From the NCBI GenBank assembly GCA_958496175.1, contig OY292278.1:9796001-9860000 (forward strand): a DNA stretch of 64,000 nt, in the 5' to 3' direction. The notes beneath the pieces were generated by a model. That model was not told where the DNA came from and ran no database searches. It was given only the letters and a program-made list of their open reading frames with translations. Source of the stretch: Sisyra terminalis (Eukaryota; Arthropoda; Insecta; Neuroptera; Sisyridae). The stretch's first letter is position 1; the number at the start of each line of letters is the position of its first letter. The position numbers and the translations under genes are program-made. Positions 48,089 to 58,035 of this stretch are shown here, one piece after another.

Positions 48089-49544
48089 CAGTGGCGTGAG
48101 CAGAGATTTTAGGCAGGGTAGGCAGAAATTTTTAAAAGCTACTTTAATATAATCAAAAATGCTGCATGTGGGTTTTAGTTCGTCGTTATTATGAGTAAAT
48201 AATGAACCCTATACCGATTAGCCAACAAAATTTTAAAGTGTGAATTTTCTGATTTTTTTTTTGTCAATCGATGGGAAATCGTTTGTAGAGGTATGTGAAA
48301 GAAACCGTTTCGATTATGACAAAATAGTTTAGCACTAATAAATAAGTTAAGAAAAATTAATTGATTAATTAGTCATTGAAAAAAAAGGCAACTCAGAAAT
48401 TAATTTTTTCCCTCAAATTATATTTTCCCAAAATTTTACAAAATAACAAAAATCGAAACATAATTAAACAAAACAGGCTTTTCTCCAAAATTTTTTCATC
48501 GCTTATGAAAATCAACTTTCCACACAACAAATTTTTGAAAAAATATATATACGAAGTAGAACATTAAGTGTTTTTTGAAGTTCGGAAAATATTTTTCTTT
48601 GACTTTTTTTTAGTTTTAGTTTTAACCAACCGTTTCCTAAATTTTTCCGCATTTTTGTTATTGTATGTTGCTTTGAACCTTATTTTCTTAACATTTTACT
48701 ATATCAATGACTAATTAATTAATTTATCTTATGTATTTAATTACCGCTAAATTATTTTGTCACAAACGAAACGGTTTCTTTCACAAACCTCTACCAACGA
48801 TTTTCCATCAATTGGCAAAAAACAATTTCGGAAAATTCACACTTTAAAATTTTGTTGGCTAATCGGTATAGGGTAAATAATAATGTTGATATTTTTAACC
48901 ACAAATATCCATAGATAGACTCATTTTGTAAACTTTATTAAAGAAATACAATATAATCGTCAGGATTAAATAATACAGATAATAGATAATACATTATTAA
49001 AATTTATTAGAATTAAATAATAACAATGAACGTAGATTACTGATCGTTAAATCGATTATAGAAATCAATAAAATTCAAATTTGTAATTTCAGCGTTAATG
49101 AATAAGAAACGATGCTACTTCGGTAATTATCGTAATTTGTCGTGTTGTAAGAAGACAGTGCCTTTTTATGAGGTTGTATGTGTGGAATTGTATATTTGTA
49201 TTATTGTTTTTATACGAACGCACACACTGACTCATATATTGCTATGAGTGCACACATATAAATATTTAGACACGAATAGTTTGTGTCTATCCGATGCTGG
49301 ACTCAGTAGCGCTAGTGCATTACAATGCAAATATTACCAGTCACTTACTTGAAATTGAACGAACGAAGGAGCTGGCATAATCTGTATACTGTATAGATGA
49401 TATCCGTTAAGAGTTTTTCTTTATTGATATTTGAAAGTACTCGTAAATAAAATAAAACTAGATATCAGAACAAAATTATAAATATTTATCTGAATTATGT
49501 AGGGTAGGCAGTGTCTTTTTGTCTATATTTAATGCACGCCACTG
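48089..49544. mobile_element. non-autonomous hAT element, 1456 bp
   Basis: The left end CAGTGGCGTGAGCAG and the right end …TGCACGCCACTG are inverted, and GGGTAGGCAG occurs near both (48116, 49501). The perfect 8-bp duplication CCCGTGAC flanks it (48081-48088 and 49545-49552). No transposase frame is left. Inside, 48200-48545 and about 48570-48885 are inverted copies of each other (for example 'ccgattagccaacaaaattt' at 48217 against 'aaattttgttggctaatcgg' near 48846). Confidence 0.93.
48200..48885. repeat. internal inverted repeat of the hAT element
   Basis: Two arms of about 310 bp, mirrored around 48545-48570. Corresponding words include 'gtgtgaattttctga'/'ggaaaattcacac' and 'gaaagaaaccgtttcg'/'cgaaacggtttctttc'. 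The frame 48376-48567 is part of the left arm. Confidence 0.8.
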
Positions 49545-49900
49545 CCCGTGACTATGGGACCTATACGTCGGTAATATTTTCTTGTTAGTTTTGCTTATCT
49601 GTGAATTGAAAATTCTAATCTACTCGAAAACCATATTCGAATCTAAAAACTTATATTTTATCACCTTTAAAAAGGCACATTATATTAAATAATGATTGTT
49701 TTAAGAAGTCATTGATAATGTTCTATTAATTTTGGGAAAATACCCAATGAAATTCATCACGATTAATTAAAAAGATATTTCTTACCTCTAACGCTAAATA
49801 TATATATATTTTTGAAATATATTATCATATCTATCTTTATCTTAAAATTAATATTGAAATTGGGTCAAAAATCCAAAAACAGTCCAATTTTTTATATGTA
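49545..49900 (+). repeat. insect dispersed repeat, copy split by hAT
   Basis: Together with 48072-48088 this restores 'gcagatgcccgtgactatgg', the start of the repeat seen at 26.3 and 39.2 kb. It continues with diverged 'ctcgaaaaccatattcg', 'cacctttaaaaaggcaca' and 'atgttctattaattttggg'. The right limit is approximate. Confidence 0.6.
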
Positions 49901-51554
49901 AGTAGAATTCTCAGTCCCTGTTTCATTTCCTAAATGAATATTTCTTCCAAAACTATAACTGAACTGGGCATTGCCTTGGATAAGAATTTCAATAATTATA
50001 CGAAAACTAATACCCAAAAATCATACATTCATATAAGAATAACCATAACGTAAATCGTATAATATTAAATAAAGAAAAAAATCATTTTTTACAAGAATTC
50101 CAAAGCTTTATTTCAAATTTTCTTCGATTTTCCGATTTGAGTAAAATATGCACCATTTTGTTGCAATTTTAATAAAAGCTCTATATAATGCCTCTTTAAT
50201 AGAAGTCTTGCTCCCAAATGGCAAAAAAATCTAGTGATTTATTTTTACAATCTTCTCTTGGTGCCAATTTTTTATCAATAAAGAATTTTTAAAATGCAAA
50301 GAAATGATTTTGCTTTTATTCTATTTTTAAAGAAGAAATTATTTCGACTTGTCCGTAGAAAATTAATTCAAATTTGATTAATTTCCCTATCCATTTTTGG
50401 TTTAAAACTAGAAAAAATTATATAACTTACGGGAAAATTAATAAATTTTATTATTAAACTAAACTTTAAGTTGTATATTCTAAGAGAAACCTTGAAGTTA
50501 AATCCAAAAATTATTTAAAAATGTTTAACACAAATTTCGTTATCAATTAAAAGGAAATTGTAGCAGAAACTTAAAAAAAAATATATTAAAAAAACTTTTC
50601 ATTATAATTGAGAAAAAATATGTGAAAAATCAAGCTTTACAACATATTTTTAGTTCATTTTCTTACGAAAAAAAAAACAGAGGTATAAATAATATCTTTT
50701 GGTTGAACAGTATAACAAAAACGATGCAAAAAATTTACATTTTCGCGCATTGATTTCTTAAAATAATATTTTTTATGTAAATATTAACAAATTTTATCTT
50801 CAAAAACAAACTTTGTGCTGATTATTCAAAGCTAAAAGAAACGAATATAAGTTGAAAAGTCCACTGAAAGTCAAAGAGCAGCAAAAAGTAAAAAGTAGTC
50901 CATAAATTTTCCTCTTCATATCAAATTTTGTTCATTAAATATTTGAATTTATTATTGTTTAACAAACACTAAAGAGACGTCAGATGTAAAACCAAATTTT
51001 GAAAGATAAATTTTTAATGCTTGCATAATATTTCCCCGGAAAAACATTTAAAGAGAAATGATCGATTTGGAGCTTTTTTCTAAAATTGAAATTTTCCAAA
51101 AAAAAAAAAAATGTGCCATTATATCTTTTTTTGTCGTTCGAGAGATTTGAAAGAAAAAAAAATTTGCTTACAAATATTCCGAGAAAACACTATTTAAAGA
51201 AAAAACTATTTGAAACATTTTTCAAAAACAAATTGCACATTTAATGAAGGAAACAAAATTACGGCTTGTTTACATAGTATTCTTCACTTGTTTTAAACTT
51301 TCCTACTTAGGTTATGTATATTGGAGATATTTCCAGATAGAGCTTTTTATATAAAAAACGTTTTCCAGAAAAATAAGTAAATGACAAACTTCTTCTTTTA
51401 CAGCTCTCGAGTGACAAAAAAAATACCAATTAATGGTGCAAAAATAATAATTATAATAACAAAAAAGTTCGAAACTCCAAACTTTATATTATTATATAGG
51501 GTTTTTCCGGATAGTTTAGAAGTAATATTTTTTATTCCAAAACTTTTAAACGAC
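49901..51554. other. non-coding DNA, no gene seen
   Basis: Very AT-rich; no frame or shared repeat recognised. Confidence 0.45.
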
Positions 51555-53285
51555 AAAAAAATATTTCGTAGTTGTATAATGCTAACTTGATGAACGTTTG
51601 TGATCAGGTTACCATTAAAAATCAAAGAATAAAAATCTTGTAATATAACAAAACTTTGGAGAAATTTAGTAAGTTCCATACCAAATTGAAAAAATTGGAA
51701 AAATTTCCTTCAAAACCAATAAATTGAAGTCAATTTTTCAATACGAAAAATCTATTGATAAACTGACTATATCTAGATTTACAAGTCAATTTTTCAATAC
51801 AAAAAATCTATTGATTACCAAGCTGATTATTAGTAAAGCCATATTCCTCTTAGGAAATTCATAAAATTTACTAAACAAATCAAAACTATATCGAGGTTCA
51901 CACAAATAGTTTAACGAATTCTAAAAAAACAATTGATTAAAAATTGTTTATCCTTAAATTATTTCACAAATGAGCTTTTGCTGTCTTTTTCCCACGTATT
52001 GTAAGAAAAACACCAAATAAGTAGCCCAGATTATAATGTAGTATTCCACAATTGAGTGGTAAAACCGGAAATTAATAAGTTTCAAAAATTTATCCAAAAT
52101 TTTTTGTAACAAATTCAGTTTTAATCCATGTTGTTTAAGTCTTTGTCTTTTTAAATATAATAAGTAAATTGTGGGCAATAAGGACGAAGTTTCTTGTGGA
52201 ATATTATTTATTTTATCGCCAACATTTCGTCAGTCATTCCTGACTTCTTCAGGGCTCTATAATGAAAATACATAACATTTAAAAAATAGCGACACAATAT
52301 TGTCAAAATTACAAATAAACAAATTACAATTCATAAGTTTTAGTCAATATAAATCTTAGTTAATTAATGTGAAATCTAACCAAATTTAATTATTTTTTGG
52401 TTAGATTTCACATTAATTAACTAAGATTTATATCGACTAAAACTTATGAATTGTAATTTATTTATTAATACTTTTGACAATAGTTGTTGCTATTTTTAAA
52501 TGTTATGTATTTTCATTATAGGGCCCTGAAGAAGTCAGGAATGACTGACGAAACGTTGGCGATAAAATAAATAATATTCCACAAGAAGCTTCGTCCTTAT
52601 TGCCCACAATTTAATTATTATATTTAAAAAGACAAAGACTTAAACAACATGGATTAAAACTTAATTGTTGCAAAGACTTTTGGATAAATTTTTGAAACTA
52701 ATTAATCTCTGATTTTACCATTCAATTGTGGAATACTACATTATAATCTGTGCTACTTATTTGGTGTTTTTCTTACACTACGTGGGAAAAAAAAAGCAAA
52801 AGGTCATTTGTAGAACAATTATAGAATAAAAAATTTCTAATCAAAAATTTTTTTTAGAATTCATTAAACTATTTGTGTGAACCTCGATATAGTTTTAATT
52901 TGTTTAGTAAATTTTATGAATTTCTTTAGAGGAATATGGCTTTACTAATAATCAGCTTGGTAATCAATAGATTTTTTGTATTCAAATAGACTTTTAAACC
53001 TCGATATAAGTAGCTTTAATTTGTTAAGTAAATTATATGAATTTCCAAAGAGGAATATGGCTTAAGTAATAATCAGTTTATCAATAGATTTTTCGTATTG
53101 AAAAATTGACTTCAATTTAATGGTTTTGAAGGAAATTTTCCAAATTTTTTCCATTTGGTATGGAACTTCCTAAATTTCTCCAAAGTTTTCTTATATTACA
53201 AGATTTTTATTCTTTGATTTTTAATGGTAACTTGATCACAAACGTTCATCAAGTTAGCATTATACAACTACGAAATATTTTGATA
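51555..53285. repeat. large inverted repeat, arms about 830-890 bp
   Basis: The left arm (51555-52382) and right arm (52398-53285) are complementary over nearly their whole length, with a 15-nt loop. The centre reads 'gtgaaatctaacca', loop, 'tggttagatttcac'. The outer ends are 'atatttcgtagttgtataat' (51561) and its complement near 53270. Each arm contains 'gaagtcaggaatgactgac' 'gaaa' (a hammerhead-like wording) and, on the arm's sense strand, a readable stretch LPTIYLLYLKRQRLKQHG, KLNLLQKILDKFLKL (minus, about 52178-52070). I do not recognise the peptide. The arms are diverged by small differences, so the duplication is not very recent. Confidence 0.9.
52520..52560 (+). ncRNA. hammerhead-like motif in palindrome arm
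   Basis: CTGAAGA (52526-52532), a hairpin GTCAG…CTGAC, then GAAA (52550-52553) and ACGTTGGC. The mirrored copy is at about 52216-52252 on the minus strand. The order resembles a hammerhead core, but stem III is almost absent and stem I is not evident. Treat as a degenerate or ancestral motif. Confidence 0.25.
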
Positions 53286-53600
53286 TTTTAAAAGCAAAAG
53301 CTCATTTGTGGAACAATTATAGAATAAAAAATTCCTAATCAAAAAAATTTTTTTTTTAGAATTCGTTAAACTATTTGTGTGAACCTCGATATAATTTTAA
53401 TTTGTTTAGTATATTTTATGAATTTCCTAAGAAGAATATGGCTTTACTAATAATCAACTAAGTAATCAATAGATTTTATGTATTGAAAAATTGACTTGCA
53501 AACCTCAATACAATTTTAATTTGTTAAGTAAATTATATGAATTTCCAAAGAGGAATATGACTTAGTTGCCCAGAATTTAATTATTATATTAAGTTTTAAT
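53286..53600. repeat. extra partial copies of the palindrome arm
   Basis: 53286-53575 repeats 52800-53080 in direct orientation ('agctcatttgtggaacaatt', 'tgaacctcgatataattt', 'atggctttactaataatca', 'gaatttccaaagaggaatat'). This makes a local array of arm fragments. Confidence 0.8.
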
Positions 53601-54150
53601 TTTTCATGAAAAAATAGTAGAGAAAAATTAGTTAATACAACAAAACGGTTGCAGAAAATTTACATTTTTCCGACAATTTTTTTTTTTTTGTATGAAAAAT
53701 ATCCCCAGCATTTCCGTTTCATCCGGGAATGAAATATTGTGCTCGTTAAATTAAATAATAATATTCATATAGTTATATATACAATCAAAAATGAGCTCTA
53801 TTTTTATTCCGTGTCCCTCCAAATAACCGTTCCCGAAGGTGGCTCAACTTCGTAAATATCCCGTGACGAAAAACGCGCTACTCTTACATTTTATTATCTT
53901 CACTTATGTCTAATTAATTTTTTGGCATTGAAATCAAAAAAAAAGTTCTTACGCTATTATAATTATAATCAACCGAAATACATACTTTTTCAAGGATTAA
54001 GCCAATGTGTGCGATGACCAGAGATAAGAACTTCAACTGGCAAATAAAAACTTTCCATATACACAACAAAAAAAAAAAAAAACACTAATTTTAAGAAGAA
54101 AATTTGGAAACTTTGGAACTAGTTTGTCTTTGTTTTTTACTATTAATTTT
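53601..54150. other. non-coding DNA, no gene seen
   Basis: Transition from AT-rich DNA towards the CpG-rich block; nothing else recognised. Confidence 0.45.
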
Positions 54151-54174
54151 TTTTTTCTTTTCGGTTAGTGGATG

Positions 54175-54510
54175 ATTTGGTGAGTACGCGTGGTGTTTGT
54201 CGCACGATGCCGCACACGGGAACACATACGGGACGAGGAAAAGGCGACTCTGATGATGGGACTCATGGAAATGTGACGAGAATGTGTGTGGTTAGTGCGA
54301 GCGATCGCTCGTTCTATTTCTGGCCGCGTCCCGTTCACCACTAAAGCACTAAGTCGCCACGTTGAGCCGCCGACGCCGCGTACCGAACACCGTTACCAAC
54401 TTTTCCCACACAACTCCACGACGTACTCGGCCGGCGACGTCCGGCGTCGGTTTCAATCGCTCCACTTCAACCCTCGGCTCTTCGTCTCATATAACACCAT
54501 CGAGCCAATG
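54175..54510. promoter_or_regulatory. CpG-rich island, possible promoter or first exon
   Basis: The only stretch in the window with high GC and dense CpG: 'gagcgatcgctcg', 'gagccgccgacgccgcg', 'ggccggcgacgtccggcg'. It is preceded on the plus strand by a pyrimidine tract ending in TTAG (54170) and contains a consensus donor GTGAGTACG (54180-54188). The frame 54286-54543 (85 codons, arginine-rich) has no recognisable domain. In an AT-rich insect genome such an island often marks a promoter and 5' exon. Strand and gene identity cannot be told from this window. Confidence 0.4.
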
Positions 54511-54832
54511 CTACGACAAAGAGTAAAGGAAAAAAAAATATGAAAAAACAAACAAACCGACCAGACCTAGCCAACACTTAGAAACTCATAAAAACTTCAT
54601 TTAGAACTCAGTACCAAATGATATTTGGTTTATGAAATCTTATTATACTCTTAAGCAAACTTCAAAAATTAGTCAAATTTTCTTCAACAGTAGTTCTTAA
54701 CCTTCATGAACGTCCTAGTCGCCCAAGGTTTGTAAATTACACAGGTTGCTCCATTAGAAAAAAAAAATGACGTCATACGAAGAATTTTGAAATTGAATCA
54801 GTCTGAAGATATGTACGAATTTCTTCTGGATA

Positions 54833-55472
54833 CTGGGTATACTTCTAGACTCGAAATTAACCTGACAAAACCATATCTCAAATAAAATCAGAGAAGCCAC
54901 CACTCGACTCATCCAACTATACCCACTTATCAACAGAAGGTCTCGTCTAAGTATGGAATGCTCACTGATGATATACAAATCAGTCATTAGACCACTTCTC
55001 ACATACTCTTGCGCAGTCTGGCTTCCATCCTCAAAGAAAAATCATAATGAGCTACAGGTGTTCCAAAATAGAGTCTTGAGAATCATCTCCAAAGCTCTAT
55101 GGTATGTGAGAAACAACCAAATTCATCACGAAATAAACGTCCCATACATAAAAGACTTTCTAATCGTACTCACAAGGAATTTCCTTAACGGCCTAGAAAA
55201 TTGTCCTAGTGCGGTAGAACTAGGCTTGGGAGAAACCATAAATCATAGAAGGCTGAAGCGGAAACTCCCACAAGAGCTCCAAGAAGTAGTAGATGTTTGA
55301 CCACAAGAGCAAGAACCAATCAACAAATAAAAAAATACAAAAGACAGGGGAATGAAGTTCGACTCCTCCAGCTACTGAAACGCCGCTAAAGACCAATTGC
55401 CCGACATCACCACCATGATATAGCGACACACCGCTGAACTGGTGCAAAATACACAAAAGTCCACAAAAAAAA
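54833..55472 (+). mobile_element. Jockey-type LINE (family J1), 5'-truncated copy
   Basis: Starts inside ORF2 at the codons for LGILLDSKLT and runs to an A-run after 'agtccac' (55461-55472). The 3' UTR contains 'gaatgaagttcgactcctcc' and CACCACCATGATATAGCG. Three further copies occur in the window (401, 15858, and 57404 on the minus strand). Confidence 0.9.
54836..55300 (+). pseudogene. Jockey ORF2 C-terminal fragment
   Basis: Reads LLDSKLT, a TGA where the 57-kb copy has TGG (W), then HISNKIREATTRLIQLYP, and an open stretch of 115 codons from ATG 54953: SVIRPLLTYSCAVW, NELQVFQNRVLRIISKALW, YVRNNQIHHEI, RRLKRKLPQELQEVV, stop at 55298-55300. This is the thumb and C-terminus after the catalytic palm of Jockey-clade reverse transcriptases. 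It has no catalytic residues. Apart from the TGA the frame is well kept, which suggests a fairly young insertion. Confidence 0.85.
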
Positions 55473-55485
55473 CCTTGGCCAATAC

Positions 55486-55648
55486 CAAGGTTTATAGATT
55501 ACATAAGTTGCCCCATTAGAAAAAAAAATGACGTCATACGAAGAATTTTGAAATTGAATCAGTCTGAAGATATGTACGAATTTCTTCTGGATACGTCACG
55601 TAGCGCATGAGGCCACCATGAGGCCACTTGTGTATTTTATAAACCTTG
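55486..55648 (-). mobile_element. Mutator-type MITE (family M), full copy, 163 bp
   Basis: Same ends as 8185-8348: CAAGGTTTATAGATTACA at the left and TGTATTTTATAAACCTTG at the right. Internal words 'gacgtcatacgaagaatttt' and 'gaagatatgtacgaatttc' match in reverse orientation. Confidence 0.88.
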
Positions 55649-56149
55649 CTAGTCGCCACCAGTTTCATATACGCATTCATAAAACTCTTCTTAAATATAA
55701 AAATAATTTTAACACGTATAAATATTTTATTTATTTTCGAGTCACAATAATATTCAGGACCGTAACTAGGCAGGGGCAATAGGGGCACCTGCCCAGGGCT
55801 CAAGAAGACCCCGATAAAAAATTATCTCAGTTATTTTCATTCGTATTTTAATGAATATTCTAAATCACATATATAAGTAACACCACTGGTAGCTCAGATA
55901 GACGGAGCCCAAAAAGTTTTTTTTATTTAAAAAAAACATATTTATTTAATTCTTAATACTTAATATTCTATTGCACGCACTATTCGTTTTATTGCTTACA
56001 GACCTTATCTTTAAAAAAAAAGTGTGTGCAATCAAAATAAGATTTTTCCGCTGACTTTGAACAGTTATACTGTGTATACAATATATAAAATATATTGCAG
56101 TCCAATTTATGTAGTATAATTTAACATAATAATATACAAATATAACTAT

Positions 56150-56777
56150 CGTTATATGCCTTTAAGAAAGAGTTACAGACAATATGAAATTGACAGCATT
56201 GACATCAAAGTGTGGGTCACGTGAACTGCCAACTACGGAAAATTCTAAGCCTAATTATTTAAAAACTGATTTTATTCAAATTTTTCCGTGTATTATTAAG
56301 ATATGTTAATAGTTACTCTGCTATTTGGAGCGATGGTGAATTGAACTAATCATTAATCATCAAAATCAGTCCAATAATTTTTTAGCTAAAAAATGATCTA
56401 AATAACCTGACTTTATTTAGTATATTTAAGATATTTGATTTGACAAATCGTATGTCAATGTAATGGCAACGTGCTTCAATGAGGAGAATAAATCTGAGGG
56501 TAATGCATGCACCAAAATTCATAGCTTCAATAAATTAAATGAATTGTTGACATGCCATTGAATTAACTAATTTTTGTTTTTTATTAATAATTTTTACTCC
56601 CATTGTATAATATAATATTATTATATAATATTGTTCTAATTAAATATTAAACTTCATAATTGTATTCGTATTAGTTTGTTATTAAAATTATAAATTAAGA
56701 CTAGCTAAAATATTCGTTCATAAAAAACACTACGTTCAATTCCTGTTAGGCACTACGAAGTTTGCCGGGTCAGCTAG
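56150..56777 (-). repeat. insect dispersed repeat (GACCCGGCAAACTTCG type)
   Basis: Interrupts the arm of the foldback element, since 'aatttaacataataatata' before it continues as 'aatataataatatataaaaa' after it. The minus strand starts AGCTGACCCGGCAAACTTCG, then 'tagtgcctaacaggaattg'. A short 'aataatata' is present on both sides and could be a target duplication. The class is not certain; no frame. Confidence 0.7.
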
Positions 56778-56871
56778 TAATAATATATAAACTCAATATA
56801 ATAATATATAAAAATCATACCACCAACATAAATTTGAACAAAAGTTCAAACAAAAATATTCGTGACGTATT

Positions 56872-56916
56872 ACCCTGATACGTATTTCGATTGTCTAGCA
56901 ATCTTCATCAGTGGTC
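56872..56916 (-). ncRNA. hammerhead-ribozyme-like motif
   Basis: On the minus strand: GACCA, CTGATGA (consensus CUGANGA), stem II GATTG-ctaga-CAATC (five perfect pairs), GAAA, minimal stem III ATACGTAT, C17, then AGGGT. It is better than the 36.9-kb copy in the CUGAUGA box and stem II. It is worse in stem I, where the first pair is A·A. One unpaired A precedes stem II in both copies. The conserved core together with compensating differences argues for descent from a real hammerhead. Confidence 0.55.
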
Positions 56917-56974
56917 ATCAAGTAGTTTGGATCACTCCGTAACTGCTTTGTGATGATTCACAAGTTTGAGTTTA

Positions 56975-57055
56975 TATATTATTATATTAAATTTGTATAT
57001 TATTATATGAAATTTGTATATTATTATATTAGATTTGTATATTATTATGTTAAAT
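56975..57055. repeat. short tandem repeat, unit about 20 bp
   Basis: Four units of 'tttgtatattattatattaa' with small changes, inside the right arm of the foldback element. Confidence 0.8.
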
Positions 57056-57403
57056 TATACTACATAAATTGGACTGCAATATATTTTATAAGTGTGTGCA
57101 GTTTTAAATAGCACCCAATAAATAAAAAGCTGACAAGGGTCATGTTTTGTCTCCTGAAATATTGAGAGAAAAAATATTAGAAAGACGTTGATTTTCAAAG
57201 TGAAGGGTTTTTTTTTGCTCTTAAATTGTTAAGAAAAATCGCGGAGTTACTCCTTGTTCAGCTTACTTTTTTATAAACTGTATAAACAATCTGTTTTTAC
57301 ACTTATTACCTACTTATAATTAATTATAAGAACATAATTCTAAGTGGGTGTTTAACAAAAATGCCAGGGCCCACAAAATCCACGTTACGGCTTTGATAAT
57401 ATT

Positions 57404-58035
57404 TTTTTTTTTGACGACTATTATGTAATTTGCACCAGTTCAGCAATGTGTCGCTATATCATGGTGGTGATAGCAAGCAATTTAGCGGCGTTTAAGTAGC
57501 TGGAGGAGTCGAACTTCATTCCTCTGTCTTTTTGTTAAATTTTTTTCTTGATTGTTCTTGACCTTATGGTCAAGAAACTACTATTTCTTGGAGCTCTTAA
57601 AAGAGTTTCCGCTTCAGCCTTCTTTGGTTTATAGTTTCCCCGAAGCCTAGTTCTGCTACACTAGGACAATTTTCCAAGCCATTAAGGAAATTTCTTATAG
57701 GTACGATTAGAAATTCTTTTATGTATGGGGCGTTCCTTTCGTGATGAATTTGGTTATTTCTTACATACCATGGAGCTTTAGTGATGATTCTCAAAACTCT
57801 ATTTTGGAGCACTTGTAGGTCATTGTGATTTTTCTTTGAAGATGGAAGACAAACTGCGCAAGACTATGTAAGAAGTGGTCTAATGATTGATTTGTATATA
57901 ATCATTGAAGATTCCATATTTAGATGAGACCTTCTGTTGATAATTGGATATAGTTGGATGAGTCAAGTGTTGGGTTCTCTGATTTTACTTGAAATGTGGC
58001 TTTGCCAAGTTAATTTCGAGTCAAGAAGTATGCCT
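57404..58035 (-). mobile_element. Jockey-type LINE (family J1), inverted copy
   Basis: The T-run at 57403-57412 is the poly(A) end on the minus strand. The element begins at 58035 with the codons for LGILLDSKLTW, the same point at which the 54.8-kb copy begins. The 3' UTR has the CACCACCATGATATAGCG word in reverse at 57455-57472. It abuts the right end of the hAT element and the left end of the Penelope-like element. Confidence 0.9.
57597..58035 (-). pseudogene. Jockey ORF2 C-terminal fragment, broken
   Basis: Reads LLDSKLTWQSHISSKIREP, a stop, later SIIRPLL, a stop in 'catagtcttgc', then an open piece 57812-57597: LQNRVLRIITKAPWYVRNN and RRLKRKLF, ending early through a small deletion. Same domain region as at 54.8-55.3 kb. 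I estimate 85-90% nucleotide identity by eye. Confidence 0.85.

Larger units (their letters stand above)
54724..55648. mobile_element. composite: partial MITE M, LINE J1, full MITE M
   Basis: 54724-54832 is the first 109 bp of the Mutator-type MITE (minus relative to 8185). Next comes LINE J1 (54833-55472), then a complete 163-bp MITE (55486-55648). CTAGTCGCC stands immediately outside the left MITE (54715-54723) and immediately outside the right MITE (55649-55657). So a single 9-bp target duplication brackets the whole 925-bp block. Confidence 0.85.
56031..57090. mobile_element. foldback element with hammerhead-like core, copy 3
   Basis: Starts 'atcaaaataagatttttccg' 'ctgactttgaacagttatac', the same terminal piece found reversed at the right ends of the 36.8- and 43-kb copies. 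Then come the arm 'tgtgtatacaatatataaaa' … 'gtccaatttatgtagtataa', the central spacer with the ribozyme-like motif, and the second arm ending 'ggactgcaatatattttata'. The perfect 10-bp duplication AGTGTGTGCA flanks it (56021-56030 and 57091-57100). Another repeat is inserted in the left arm (56150-56777). Confidence 0.88.
55755..57395. mobile_element. hAT element, host of two nested insertions
   Basis: The left end CAGGACCGTAACTAGG and right end CCACGTTACGGCTTTG (reverse complement CAAAGCCGTAACGTGG) are flanked by a perfect 8-bp duplication ATAATATT (55747-55754 and 57396-57403). GGGC-rich words lie near both ends ('ctgcccagggc' at 55788, 'gccagggccc' at 57363). No transposase frame. Of the 1641 bp, 1060 bp belong to the foldback element inserted inside. 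Confidence 0.93.
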
